Shown in pieces: positions 17,093 through 26,350 of a stretch of DNA of 64,000 nucleotides. Both the position numbers and the translations under genes were made by a program. Within the stretch, counting starts at the first letter, position 1; each line of letters begins with the position of its first letter. Under the pieces are notes generated by a model that was given only the letters and a program-made list of their open reading frames with translations, was not told the DNA's origin and ran no database searches. This stretch comes from an uncultured Cuneatibacter sp. (GTDB taxonomy: Bacteria > Bacillota > Clostridia > Lachnospirales > Lachnospiraceae). The stretch is from assembly GCA_934234215.1 (NCBI GenBank), contig CAKQHB010000003.1:62001-126000 (forward strand), read 5' to 3'.

Positions 17093-19108
17093 TTATTTCT
17101 GCGGTACCTTTGCCGTACCCATGATATCGCGCTTGATCGGGACGATATCCAAGACGTTAATCGTTCCATTACGATCCAGATCACCGGCTGCTTTTTGCAA
17201 TGCGGTCAGCGTCTGTGTGCCAAGAATCTGCCGCTTCTGCATTACAATATCCAAAACATTCAGAACGCCGTCTCCGTTCAGATCACCGCGAATGACAACC
17301 CTATATTCGTACTTCGTCTGTCCATCTTCGATAGCACGAATGATCTGACCGGTCTTCATCTTCTCGGAATCACCAAGCTGCGTCTTGCCATCGGAAGAGA
17401 AAAACTGAATCGTACAGTTCGTACCGACAATCAGAGACTTGGCATCTTTTATGGTAGAACCGACGGTAAAGCCATTAATAAATTTACTGGATTCGTCCAC
17501 ATTCAATGTCTGAGAGAATGTGATCTTGCTCTCCTTGTTGCCAGGATCTGGAGTTGGTGTCGGGGTTGGATCTGGCTCCAATGCCTTCTCCCGATTAATG
17601 ACGATCGTATATGTCCGGCTCACTCCGGTCTCCGATGTCACAACAACCGGAACTGTGTTATTACCCACATTCAGATTCACATAAGTTGCCACTGCGGCAT
17701 TATTATCCGACTGCAGCTTCTGTCCGGCAATGGTGATAGAGGCTGTCCGGTCAAATGCCTGCGCATCGATTCGAATGCTGCTGTAGGAGTTCGGAACAAC
17801 GGTGGAATAGGATGTCTGATCTACTCCAAAGGTACCGATGGAATATTGTCCGCCTGCAACTGCCAGGCCCTTGAGCTTGTAGTTCGGATTGCCGTCTCCG
17901 GTAGGCTTTGCACACAGGGTTTGCGGCATGTTCCGATAAACCGGGATGACAAATTGAAATGCGGTGGTGCTGATAACACCGTTTGCATCTGCATCGGATG
18001 CTAATCCGATATTTTTCAGAGTGTTGTATGTATTGCGAGACTCAGACTCCGCACTGAAAACAGCGGTCATATACGGCAGATACGTCACAACGCCGGAGTT
18101 ATTGGCAACAACATTGTACTTCAACAGATACGGCGTGTTTCTTCCATTATTTACATAACGGGTCGTGTACTTTTTCGCACCGCCGAGAAGTGCTTTGTAT
18201 GGGCTGTTCCAGCCACAATTTTTTGCCTCAGTCAAACCGTTTTTATAGATTTCTTCGTTATTCTTGCCGGTGGCGTTCATATTAAAGTAGTTGTAATAGC
18301 CTTTGAATTCGTTGTTATAATTTCCGGAAATCAGAGGATTATTACCATTTACGCCCTGCTCCATACGGACACGGTTTGCCAGCGCCAGTGCGCTGACACC
18401 CAGCTCTTTTGCCAGACGGCAGAATATCTCGGCATAGGTCATCTCTATCGTCTCATAATTCGATTTCGCATCGGAGACCTTGCCATTATTATCTACGGTT
18501 ATATCTGAAAAGTTTTTCGGTGCAGTCAGCTTCGTTCCTTTGTTGCTGCTATAATCATAGTACATGAACGTACCTTTCAGCGCAGCATTGATTGTATCGA
18601 CATTATCTACCGACTCATTATAGGATGTACTCAGAAAGCTGAAAATACCGGTTTCAGTCAGGAAGTTTCGCGGGTCTACGTAATACTGAATCAGCTTTTC
18701 AGAAGCTTGCGTCCAGCCGCCCTCCTGTACTGCCCACTCATTCTGAGTGAAGATAAAGGCATTATTAAATTCAACTCCCTTATAAGAACTGGGGTAATTG
18801 TACTGCCCGGAACTGTTTTTGGAATTCGGGATTGTACAGCGGTATGGATAATAAAAAGAATCGGCCTGGAACAGTGCACTCCATTCCAGCCCGGTATCGT
18901 AGTAAACGAAGCTGGCATTGGGATATGCACGCTTGACTGCATTCAGTCCTGCCTGATAGCTGGAAGGAAACTCGCCAATCTGAGCGACCCAGCGGGACTG
19001 TGTCACCGCTGCATAGCTCTTTTTCATAAAATTTCCGTCCAGCGCCACGAGACACACCGTCATCGCGACGCACACCAACATTGCCACGCTTCGTTTAATA
19101 TATTTCAT
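17093..19108 (-). CDS. Secreted glucosaminidase-type hydrolase with cadherin-like domain and dockerin
   Basis: 671 residues from the ATG at 19108 (GGGGAG site). After a signal peptide (MLVCVAMTVCLVAL) there is an N-terminal region (about 35-190), then a peptidoglycan glucosaminidase-like domain with the signature LANRVRMEQGVNGNNPLISG and YYNYFNMNATG (about 255-350), a cadherin-like sandwich (about 425-515), a PTPTPTP linker, and a C-terminal type-I-like dockerin. The dockerin has both calcium loops, GDLNGDGVLNVLDIV and GDLDRNGTINVLDIV. It lies between two cohesin-like membrane proteins, so binding to them is the obvious guess. The substrate is probably cell-wall glycan strands. Confidence 0.85.
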   Translation of the reverse strand: MKYIKRSVAMLVCVAMTVCLVALDGNFMKKSYAAVTQSRWVAQIGEFPSSYQAGLNAVKRAYPNASFVYYDTGLEWSALFQADSFYYPYRCTIPNSKNSSGQYNYPSSYKGVEFNNAFIFTQNEWAVQEGGWTQASEKLIQYYVDPRNFLTETGIFSFLSTSYNESVDNVDTINAALKGTFMYYDYSSNKGTKLTAPKNFSDITVDNNGKVSDAKSNYETIEMTYAEIFCRLAKELGVSALALANRVRMEQGVNGNNPLISGNYNNEFKGYYNYFNMNATGKNNEEIYKNGLTEAKNCGWNSPYKALLGGAKKYTTRYVNNGRNTPYLLKYNVVANNSGVVTYLPYMTAVFSAESESRNTYNTLKNIGLASDADANGVISTTAFQFVIPVYRNMPQTLCAKPTGDGNPNYKLKGLAVAGGQYSIGTFGVDQTSYSTVVPNSYSSIRIDAQAFDRTASITIAGQKLQSDNNAAVATYVNLNVGNNTVPVVVTSETGVSRTYTIVINREKALEPDPTPTPTPDPGNKESKITFSQTLNVDESSKFINGFTVGSTIKDAKSLIVGTNCTIQFFSSDGKTQLGDSEKMKTGQIIRAIEDGQTKYEYRVVIRGDLNGDGVLNVLDIVMQKRQILGTQTLTALQKAAGDLDRNGTINVLDIVPIKRDIMGTAKVPQK

Positions 19109-19136
19109 GTTCTCCCCTAACTTTTGTTGCTTTGTC

Positions 19137-20786
19137 TTACTTCTCCCGATTCTTCTTAACACGGTCCGCATCAACGCGAGTCGTCATGTCACTGACACGG
19201 CTGCGATTCACGGTCGGCTTTTCCGGTCTGGCGCTTCTGGCTCTTTTGACTTCGGAAGCCGGAATGGAAGCAGTCTTGCTGCCATATCTGCTAACTTCGC
19301 GCTCAATACCCTCTTCCATCACCTGAATATCGACACCGAAAACTTCTTCCTCAGAATCCTCGTCGTCATCCTCATCTTCCTTGTCTTCTAGGACATCTTC
19401 ATAGGTGTCTTCTTCGGAATCCGAATCATCCTCGTCTTCTGTCATCCAGGAATCTACGTCCTCTTCTTCATCATCCTCAGATTCTTCATAAGATTCGTAA
19501 GTATCCTCCGATGCGTCCCTATCACGCTGTCTTCTGTCAGAAGATGCCTGAAGCTCTCTGACCTGTCTCTTTCTGTGGTGAACGCGATGGGCAAGGATGA
19601 TATTGATTGCCAGCAGGATCACGATGATCACACCACCGATAATCATATATAAAAGAGCGTCTCCAGCACCGGATAACACTGCGCCGGTCTGTACATACGG
19701 GAAAATCACACCGTCTGATTCGCGGAACCAGCAAAGTCCCGGATCTCCGCCATTTTCACCGGCATAGATCAGGTACAGACCTTCATGCTCCTCACTGGTG
19801 TAAGCCGGTACTTCGTACTCGCCGATCTTTACCGTCGTATACACATAGCTCTTCGGAATGGAAATTCCACCGGGGAATGTTGTAACGTGGAACTGTCTTG
19901 CCTCTACGGTCCAGTCAAAGCCCTCTACACCGTCAGCGCTGAGAGATTCCGTCTCAGCCGTCTCCTCACCGGATGCGGCACGGATGACATGAATCGTGTA
20001 TTCCTGAAAACCGCCATCATCTGCGGTGACATGTACGGTTACGAGATTCTCCCCTTCCTGAAGGTTGTCCATACCCTCTACAACATAGGTTGCCTTGTCC
20101 GACTCGGTTGCAGCGTGAACAGCAATTTTTGTGACATCGTTTGCAACGTGTACGGTATATTCCTTTACGGAAGGATCAAAGGTGATGGAGCCCGGCTCTA
20201 TCTCTAATGTGCTCAGCTTGCAGGAGATACTCTCTTCCTCAGATGCGGATTCTGTCTCCTGAGATGATCCACTGTTTTCTTCGGAGGACTCCGCCTGAGA
20301 AGACTCTGCCTGAGACTCAGAGGATCCGGCAGCTACGGTAACAGCAGCACTGGGATTTGCAATATTGATACCATCCAAAGCCTGCTCGTTCTCATCGGTT
20401 GCTGTAACATCCGATAAGGTAAAGGTACAGGTGCCATCTTTTAAGGCAGTCATGGTGAATGTCTCTTCGTAGGTGCTGTAGCCAACTGCGCCGGACTTCC
20501 ATGTAATCTTGCCGGCGGGGAAAATATCCTTATATTTATCCGGCAGCTGGAACATCGAACCGTCATACTGCAAGGTATAACCAACCGGACCAAGTGTGGT
20601 ATCGGCTTTGATCACAACCGATACATCCACGGTATCGCCCTGCTTTACCTCTGTCTGAGATACCGATACACTAGCTTCGGCGGATGCCGCCTTGACCTGC
20701 ATCGGAACTGTCATGCACAGAACCATTGCCAGCATACAGAATACTGCACTGATTCTCTTCCAACTGCGTACTTTCATTTTTTTCAT
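19137..20786 (-). CDS. Membrane-anchored cohesin-like surface protein (first of two)
   Basis: 549 residues. Signal peptide ending near QVKAAS (residue 35); cohesin-like domain at about 37-150 (SVSVSQTEVKQGDTVDVSV); Ser/Glu-rich linker; cadherin-like sandwich at about 187-270; a short domain with LYLIYAGENGGDPGLCWFRE that resembles the juxtamembrane domain of 15335-17071; a transmembrane helix (LLYMIIGGVIIVILLAINII) near 385; and a long tail with about 60 mostly Asp/Glu/Ser residues and a basic end. It is first in the operon, behind a strong promoter, 28 bases before the hydrolase. Probably the surface partner of the dockerin (inferred). Confidence 0.75.
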   Translation of the reverse strand: MKKMKVRSWKRISAVFCMLAMVLCMTVPMQVKAASAEASVSVSQTEVKQGDTVDVSVVIKADTTLGPVGYTLQYDGSMFQLPDKYKDIFPAGKITWKSGAVGYSTYEETFTMTALKDGTCTFTLSDVTATDENEQALDGINIANPSAAVTVAAGSSESQAESSQAESSEENSGSSQETESASEEESISCKLSTLEIEPGSITFDPSVKEYTVHVANDVTKIAVHAATESDKATYVVEGMDNLQEGENLVTVHVTADDGGFQEYTIHVIRAASGEETAETESLSADGVEGFDWTVEARQFHVTTFPGGISIPKSYVYTTVKIGEYEVPAYTSEEHEGLYLIYAGENGGDPGLCWFRESDGVIFPYVQTGAVLSGAGDALLYMIIGGVIIVILLAINIILAHRVHHRKRQVRELQASSDRRQRDRDASEDTYESYEESEDDEEEDVDSWMTEDEDDSDSEEDTYEDVLEDKEDEDDDEDSEEEVFGVDIQVMEEGIEREVSRYGSKTASIPASEVKRARSARPEKPTVNRSRVSDMTTRVDADRVKKNREK

Positions 20787-20884
20787 GTTTGTCTCCTCAT
20801 TTTCTTCTGATCTGTATCAAAATGCCCCACCAAGCTTTTTCATTTTGGTTTTGACACGTTTTTCAATCTGTAAAAACAACTGTT

Positions 20885-20914
20885 ATTATAATTCGTCTGC
20901 AGTTTGTGTGTCAA
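20885..20914 (-). promoter_or_regulatory. Promoter of the cohesin/dockerin operon
   Basis: On the minus strand TTGACA and TATAAT are separated by 18 bases, about 100 bases upstream of the first start codon. The leader contains a 7-bp inverted repeat (CAAAATG/CATTTTG) of unknown use. Confidence 0.75.
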
Positions 20915-20953
20915 CCGTTCCCGACAAATTTCCTATTATTTCCGCGACGGGAC

Positions 20954-20982
20954 TTGACGAATCGTGTCAGTTTTTCTATAAT
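20954..20982 (+). promoter_or_regulatory. Promoter of the TPP riboswitch and thiT
   Basis: TTGACG at 20954-20959, a 17-base spacer and TATAAT at 20977-20982, just upstream of the riboswitch. It is divergent from the cohesin operon promoter. Confidence 0.85.
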
Positions 20983-20995
20983 ACAGCTCAAGCAG

Positions 20996-21077
20996 ATGCT
21001 GGGGGAGCCTGAAAAGGCTGAGAAATGAAAGTTGACCCTTATTACTTGAACCGGGTAATGCCGGCGTAAGGAAGCGC
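20996..21077 (+). ncRNA. TPP riboswitch (THI element)
   Basis: The conserved thi-box elements are present in order: GGGGGAGCC and GGCTGAGA, then GACCCTT, ACTTGAACCGGGTAAT, GCCGGCGTAAGGAAGC. It binds thiamine pyrophosphate and lies directly before thiT. The outer stem pairs GCT at 20998-21000 with AGC near 21073-21075. Confidence 0.95.
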
Positions 21078-21091
21078 TCTTTTCTTTCACC

Positions 21092-21124
21092 CCTCCTGCA
21101 AATAAATCTTCAGGAGGTTTTTTT
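21092..21124 (+). terminator. Riboswitch expression platform: terminator that hides the thiT ribosome site
   Basis: CCTCCTG (21092-21098) pairs with CAGGAGG (21111-21117) and is followed by seven T, then directly by the thiT ATG. The right arm is the ribosome binding site itself. One hairpin can thus stop transcription and also block translation when TPP is bound. Confidence 0.85.
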
Positions 21125-21790
21125 ATGTTCTTTTACTTTGACGACGGGTATTATTACCCTACCACCGCAGGTACGATCCTGCTCGTTGCACTTTTGCTTG
21201 TTGCCGTTGTTCTTGCAGTAATCGTTGCATCGAAAAACAGTGACCACAAGACCTTTTCTGCAAAGAAGCTGGTCTTCTCCGGAATGGCGATCGCGATAGC
21301 GTATGTTCTCTCGTTCATTCAGGTCATCAAGCTTCCTTATGGAGGTGCGGTCACTCCGTTTTCCATGCTGTTTATTTGTCTGATCGGATATTGGTACGGT
21401 GTCAAAGCCGGCTTACTGACAGGCTTTGCGTACAGCATTCTGCAGTTTTTGCAGGACCCGTACATTCTGACTCCGTTTCAGGTTTGCTGTGACTACTTCT
21501 TCGCCTTTACCGCACTGGGTCTGTCCGGACTGTTCTCCGGCAAAAAACACGGACTGCAGATTGGCTACCTGGTAGGTGTTCTCGCTCGTCTGTTTTTCCA
21601 TGTTCTCGGCGGATACATTTACTGGATGGAATACATGCCGGAGAACTTCCCGGTAGCCTTGAAGTGGGCTTACCCGGTTATTTACAATGGTTCTTATATC
21701 GGTCTGGAAGCAGTCATCACACTGATTCTGCTGGCAATTCCCGCCGTGGACAAAGCGATGAAGCGTGTCAAGACGATGGCATTAAACTGA
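21125..21790 (+). CDS. thiT: Thiamine-specific ECF transporter subunit ThiT
   Basis: Membrane substrate-binding (S) component that captures thiamine and works with a shared energy-coupling module (EcfA/A'/T) encoded elsewhere. 221 residues with about six helices and ThiT-like segments: YGGAVTPFSMLFICLIGYWYG, GFAYSILQFLQDPY and ARLFFHVLGGYIYW. The TPP riboswitch in front supports the substrate. It converges with the phosphate permease gene, the stops being 9 bases apart, and no separate terminator was seen. Confidence 0.93.
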   Translation: MFFYFDDGYYYPTTAGTILLVALLLVAVVLAVIVASKNSDHKTFSAKKLVFSGMAIAIAYVLSFIQVIKLPYGGAVTPFSMLFICLIGYWYGVKAGLLTGFAYSILQFLQDPYILTPFQVCCDYFFAFTALGLSGLFSGKKHGLQIGYLVGVLARLFFHVLGGYIYWMEYMPENFPVALKWAYPVIYNGSYIGLEAVITLILLAIPAVDKAMKRVKTMALN

Positions 21791-21799
21791 TTTTCTTTA

Positions 21800-22843
21800 T
21801 CATCTATGTAAGAAAAGTTTCGTCACAACAAAGCCGAGGATGCCGCATCCCGGAAATGTCACGATCCAGGTCAGCATCATTTCGGAAGCTAATTTCCAGT
21901 TCACGGAGGATCTGGACACGGCAGCTCCCGCACCAAGGATCGCCGCTGTTTTGGCATGGGTCGTGCTAACCGGGATGCCAAGCATGGTTGCGAGTGTGAC
22001 CGACAGGATTCCAGCCACATCTGCGGCCAGCGCCTGGGGCGGTTCCAGCGGCACGAGTTCATTGCCGACTTTTTGAATAATCCGTCTGCCGCCGAGAGCC
22101 GTTCCAAGCGCCATCGTTCCGGCACAAAGCAGCACCATCCAACCAGGGATCGGATACCCTGACTCATAAAACATCCGACTATGCAGGTGAATCCCAAGCA
22201 GCAATACTCCCAGAAATTTTTGTCCATCCTGCGCGCCATGCAAAAAGGCCATGACGCCGCAGGCAAGGATCTGGAGATGGCGCTGTCGTCTGGAATTCAC
22301 CTGTTTTTTTGTCTCAAGCTTCCGAAAAAGCAGACAAAAAGCAGCACCGGCGATGCAGCCGATTGCAATCGAGCCGAACAGTCCCACAAAAACGCGTATC
22401 CATTCAAAGCGGTTGATGCCCGATACACTGCTGCCCAGCGCAACCGAAGCGCCTGACAATCCGGCAATCAACGCATGACTTTCACTGGTAGGGATTCCCC
22501 ACCACCATGCAAAGATCGACCAGAGAAGGATGGCGGAAAATGCCGCACAGAGCGCCACAATCCCCCTTCCACTTCCATCCTCAAATTCTGCCAGGTGATA
22601 GAGAGAGGCTGCAACCGCAGAGTTCCCTCTTGTTGTAAGCCACAGACCGAGAAAATTCATTGCGGCAGCAAAAAAAATGGCTGAACGGATTCCCAATGTG
22701 CCAGTTGCAACCGTAGTTGCTATGGCATTTGGGGCATCTGTCCAGCCATTTACCAGGATGACCCCAAGGATCAGAACCACCGTCACAGCAAATGCCGGTG
22801 TCTTTATCATTGCGGTAACAAGCTCCTGGATTGTTACATTCAT
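21800..22843 (-). CDS. Inorganic phosphate transporter, PiT family
   Basis: 347 residues, strongly hydrophobic, with the duplicated PiT signatures GWTDAPNAIATTVATG near the N-terminus and FLHGAQDGQKF in the middle, both usual for proton- or sodium-coupled phosphate permeases. Its ATG immediately follows the purD stop with no gap and the ribosome site lies within purD, so it belongs to the purine operon. Neighbouring genes use PRPP and release phosphate or pyrophosphate, but why phosphate uptake is tied to them is not shown. Confidence 0.92.
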   Translation of the reverse strand: MNVTIQELVTAMIKTPAFAVTVVLILGVILVNGWTDAPNAIATTVATGTLGIRSAIFFAAAMNFLGLWLTTRGNSAVAASLYHLAEFEDGSGRGIVALCAAFSAILLWSIFAWWWGIPTSESHALIAGLSGASVALGSSVSGINRFEWIRVFVGLFGSIAIGCIAGAAFCLLFRKLETKKQVNSRRQRHLQILACGVMAFLHGAQDGQKFLGVLLLGIHLHSRMFYESGYPIPGWMVLLCAGTMALGTALGGRRIIQKVGNELVPLEPPQALAADVAGILSVTLATMLGIPVSTTHAKTAAILGAGAAVSRSSVNWKLASEMMLTWIVTFPGCGILGFVVTKLFLHR

Positions 22844-24115
22844 TTAAGCCTCATCAATCGCCTTTCCGATATCATGACGCATATATTTGTTTGCAAAAGA
22901 AATCCACTCCGTCGCTTCATATGCCTTCGCCCGCGCTTCTTTCAAAGTTGCACCGGTTGCAGTGATTCCCAGAACACGGCCGCCGTTTGTCACGATCTGA
23001 CCATCCTGAAGCTTGGAACCCGCGTGGAATACAAAATAATCATCCTTGCCGTCAAACTTTTCAAAACCATACATCGGGATGCCCTTCTCGTAATGTCCAG
23101 GGTATCCGTCGGATGCCAGCACAACGCACACAGCCGCATTGTCCTCAAACTCCAGTGTGATATCTGCCAGAGTGCCGTCAATGCACGCTTCGAACACATC
23201 TACGATATCATTCTTCATGCGGGGCAGAACAACCTGTGTCTCAGGATCCCCGAAACGGGCGTTATACTCCAGTACACGAGGACCGTCTGCGGTCAGCATC
23301 AATCCAAAGAAAATGATTCCCTTGAACGGTCTGCCTTCTGCTTTCATGGCATCAACGGTCTTCTGATAAATGTGTTCTTTGCAGAACGCATCCACTTCTG
23401 CTGTATAGAACGGGCTGGGAGAAAATGTTCCCATACCGCCGGTATTCAGACCGGTATCGCCATCCCCGGCACGCTTGTGATCCTGCGCACTGGTCATGAT
23501 CTTGATCGTGTCACCGTCTACAAACGAGAGAACAGAAACTTCCCTTCCGGTCATAAACTCTTCCACAACGATGCGGTTTCCGGCAGCGCCGAACTGCTTA
23601 TCTTCCATAAGAGACTTGACACCTGCCTTTGCTTCCTCCAGATTCATGCAGATCAGCACACCCTTGCCCAGCGCCAGACCATCCGCCTTCAGCACGATGG
23701 GCATTTTTGCAGTTTCCAGATAAGCAAGTGCATCATGGGGATTGTCAAACGTCTCATAAGCAGCAGTGGGAATGCCGTACTTCTTCATCAGGTCCTTGGA
23801 AAATGCCTTGGAAGCCTCCAAAATCGCCGCATTGCTGCGGGGTCCAAAAACGCGAAGTCCCCGCGCCTCTAAAGCATCCACGATTCCAGCTGCCAGCGGA
23901 TCATCCGGTCCAACAACCGTCAGATCCACTTCATGCTTCACTGCAAAGTCTGCCAGCTTTTCAAATTCCATCACACCGATTGGCACGCACTCTGCCAAAG
24001 AAGCAATTCCTGCGTTGCCGGGTGCACAGTAAATCTTCTCAACGCGATGGCTCTGTGCGATCTTCCAGACGATCGCATGTTCTCTTCCGCCGCCGCCAAC
24101 TACCAATACTTTCAT
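22844..24115 (-). CDS. purD: Phosphoribosylamine-glycine ligase (GAR synthetase)
   Basis: Joins phosphoribosylamine and glycine with ATP, the second purine step. 423 residues with N-terminal VLVVGGGGREHAIVWK, the ATP-grasp core (KADGLALGKGV) and GGMGTFSP, EYNARFGDPE motifs. It lies 3 bases after purN in the purE-M-N-D order. Confidence 0.97.
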   Translation of the reverse strand: MKVLVVGGGGREHAIVWKIAQSHRVEKIYCAPGNAGIASLAECVPIGVMEFEKLADFAVKHEVDLTVVGPDDPLAAGIVDALEARGLRVFGPRSNAAILEASKAFSKDLMKKYGIPTAAYETFDNPHDALAYLETAKMPIVLKADGLALGKGVLICMNLEEAKAGVKSLMEDKQFGAAGNRIVVEEFMTGREVSVLSFVDGDTIKIMTSAQDHKRAGDGDTGLNTGGMGTFSPSPFYTAEVDAFCKEHIYQKTVDAMKAEGRPFKGIIFFGLMLTADGPRVLEYNARFGDPETQVVLPRMKNDIVDVFEACIDGTLADITLEFEDNAAVCVVLASDGYPGHYEKGIPMYGFEKFDGKDDYFVFHAGSKLQDGQIVTNGGRVLGITATGATLKEARAKAYEATEWISFANKYMRHDIGKAIDEA

Positions 24116-24118
24116 GGA

Positions 24119-24751
24119 TTACTCTTCCTCTCTGATCCGTACTTTTCCATCTGTCACAGTAACTCTGCCAGCTGCGATCAGGTCGATTGCCGCAGGCAGG
24201 ATCTTCCACTCTGCTTCTTCCATAACCCGACGCTGCAAAATCTCAGGCGTGTCGTCCTGCTTGATCTCGACTGCCTTTTGCAGCAGAATTGGACCGGTAT
24301 CCGTTCCCTCATCGACAAAATGAACCGTAGCACCGGTCACTTTTACGCCGCGTTCCAGCGCTTTCTGGTGCGGGATCAGCCCATAACAGCCTTTGCCGCA
24401 AAATGCCGGAATCAGAGATGGATGGATGTTGATAATGCGATTCGGATATCTGGAAATCAGTTCTGCAGGCTGGATCACGAGACAACCGGCCAGAACGATC
24501 AGATCCGGATGGCAGTCTTCTACACAGGCAAGCCAGGCGTCATTAAACTCTGCGCGGGTCTCATAGGCTTTCGGGGAGATGCCCCATGCCGGAACTCCAG
24601 CATTTTTCGCTCTCTCCAAAGCATATGCGTTTCGGTTGTTGCTCATGACTCCAACGATCTCCGTATTTCGGATCGTGCCGTCCGCAACAGCATCCAGAAT
24701 CGCCTGAAGATTCGTGCCGCCGCCGCTGACCATGACAAGAACTCTTAACAT
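24119..24751 (-). CDS. purN: Phosphoribosylglycinamide formyltransferase (folate-dependent)
   Basis: Transfers a formyl group from 10-formyl-THF to GAR. 210 residues with MVSGGGTNLQAIL, the catalytic region NIHPSLIPAF and HFVDEGTDTGPI carrying the conserved Asn, His and Asp. Its start overlaps the purM stop by 7 bases. It would use the formyl-folate supplied by one-carbon enzymes such as those at 34-39 kb. Confidence 0.97.
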   Translation of the reverse strand: MLRVLVMVSGGGTNLQAILDAVADGTIRNTEIVGVMSNNRNAYALERAKNAGVPAWGISPKAYETRAEFNDAWLACVEDCHPDLIVLAGCLVIQPAELISRYPNRIINIHPSLIPAFCGKGCYGLIPHQKALERGVKVTGATVHFVDEGTDTGPILLQKAVEIKQDDTPEILQRRVMEEAEWKILPAAIDLIAAGRVTVTDGKVRIREEE

Positions 24752-25770
24752 AATGTCACACCCTTCTCTCCGGTTGTGATATCACCAACAACATATGCCT
24801 TGTCGCCGGTCGCTTCCAGTGCTGCCAGTGTCTTTTCTACATCTGCAGGATCGACTGCGATGACCATGCCAAGTCCCATATTGTAGGTATTATACATCAT
24901 CTGCTCTTCCAGATTTCCCTTCTTCTGCATCAGCGTGAAGATCGGAGGAATCGGATAGCTGTCCTTGCGAATATTCGCATGAATGCCTTCCGGAAGCATA
25001 CGGGGTACATTCTCATAGAAGCCGCCGCCGGTGATATGGCTGCAGGCCTTGATGCATACGCCGGATTCCTTGACGGAACGCAGCGCCTTTACATAAATTC
25101 TCGTGGGGGTCAGCAGCACATTGCCCAGCTTATCACCCAGCTCTTCATAATAAGTATCCAGAGATTCCTTTGTCATCTCAAATACCTGTCTGACAAGAGA
25201 GAATCCGTTGGAATGAACGCCGGAAGATGCGATACCGATCAGCACATCCCCAGCCTTTAAATCGCTTCCGGTGATCAGATCCTTCTTTTCGACAACGCCG
25301 ACTGCAAAACCAGCCAGATCGTACTCGTCCTCTTCCATCAGACCGGGATGCTCTGCGGTCTCACCACCGATCAGCGCACAGTCAGACTGTACACAACCTT
25401 CTGCGACACCGCCTACGATCTGTGCGATCTTTTCCGGATAGTTCTTGCCGCAGGCAATGTAATCCAGGAAGAACAGCGGTTCTCCGCCTGCACATGCAAT
25501 ATCGTTGACACACATTGCAACTGCATCAATACCGATGGTATCATGCTTGTCCATCAGGAACGCCAGCTTTACTTTTGTACCGCAGCCATCTGTTCCAGAC
25601 AGCAGTACCGGCTCTTCCATCTCTTTGATCTTTGCCAGAGAAAAAGCGCCGGAAAATCCGCCAAGACCGCCTAATACTTCCTCGCGCATCGTTCTCTTGA
25701 CATGTGCTTTCATCAGTTCTACAGAACGGTAACCTGCTTCAATATCGACTCCCGCCTTTTTGTAATCCAT
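24745..25770 (-). CDS. purM: Phosphoribosylformylglycinamidine cyclo-ligase (AIR synthetase)
   Basis: Closes the imidazole ring of FGAM using ATP. 341 residues from the second ATG (MDYKKAGVD), which lies 6 bases after GGAGG; the first ATG abuts the ribosome site and is less likely. Motifs: LLSGTDGCGTKVKLA, ALIGGETAEHPG, ITGGGFYENVPR. Confidence 0.97.
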   Translation of the reverse strand: MDYKKAGVDIEAGYRSVELMKAHVKRTMREEVLGGLGGFSGAFSLAKIKEMEEPVLLSGTDGCGTKVKLAFLMDKHDTIGIDAVAMCVNDIACAGGEPLFFLDYIACGKNYPEKIAQIVGGVAEGCVQSDCALIGGETAEHPGLMEEDEYDLAGFAVGVVEKKDLITGSDLKAGDVLIGIASSGVHSNGFSLVRQVFEMTKESLDTYYEELGDKLGNVLLTPTRIYVKALRSVKESGVCIKACSHITGGGFYENVPRMLPEGIHANIRKDSYPIPPIFTLMQKKGNLEEQMMYNTYNMGLGMVIAVDPADVEKTLAALEATGDKAYVVGDITTGEKGVTLC

Positions 25771-25805
25771 AATCATCCTCCGTGTGTTCGGTTCGTTTTA
25801 TCTCA

Positions 25806-26321
25806 TCACATCTGATCCAGATATGCCTGATACTTCAGTTCTTCCAGCTTTGCCGCTTTCTTTTCTGCGGTTTCCTTGAGTCCCTCTGCATATGCTTCCA
25901 GACGGGCAGTCAGTGCATCATCCGAAGTTGCGATGATCTTTGCTGCCAGAAGGGCTGCATTTGCTGCACCGTTGATGGCAACGGTTGCAACCGGGATTCC
26001 GGAAGGCATCTGTACGATGGAATACAGAGCGTCAAGACCGCCGAGAGACTTGGAATAGATCGGTACGCCGATAACCGGTACGGTCGTCATAGCAGCTACC
26101 ATTCCAGGTACATGTGCAGCTCCGCCTGCTCCGGCAATGATGGCTTTCAGACCTTTTGCCTTTGCACCTTTTGCAAACTCATACATCCGATCCGGTGTCC
26201 GGTGTGCGGAAATGATCGTAAATTCATACGGAATTTCCAGCTTGTCCAATGTCTCTGCTGCCTTTGACATAATCGGCAGATCCGAATCGCTTCCAATGAT
26301 AATCTCTACTAAAGGGTTCAT
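25806..26321 (-). CDS. purE: N5-carboxyaminoimidazole ribonucleotide mutase PurE
   Basis: Moves the carboxyl group to make CAIR. 171 residues with the class-I signature GSDSDLPIMSKA, SAHRTPDRM and AGGAAHVPGM. No purK is adjacent. Start follows AAAGGAG. It is downstream of an unknown gene and upstream of purM. Confidence 0.96.
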   Translation of the reverse strand: MNPLVEIIIGSDSDLPIMSKAAETLDKLEIPYEFTIISAHRTPDRMYEFAKGAKAKGLKAIIAGAGGAAHVPGMVAAMTTVPVIGVPIYSKSLGGLDALYSIVQMPSGIPVATVAINGAANAALLAAKIIATSDDALTARLEAYAEGLKETAEKKAAKLEELKYQAYLDQM

Positions 26322-26350
26322 ATCAGGCTCCTTTCACTCCACTTTTCATG

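Noticed and set aside
15335..20786. Cellulosome gene cluster
   Set aside because: A dockerin and cohesin-like domains are present, but there is no scaffoldin with repeated cohesins, no cellulose-binding module and no cellulase; the enzyme is a wall hydrolase.
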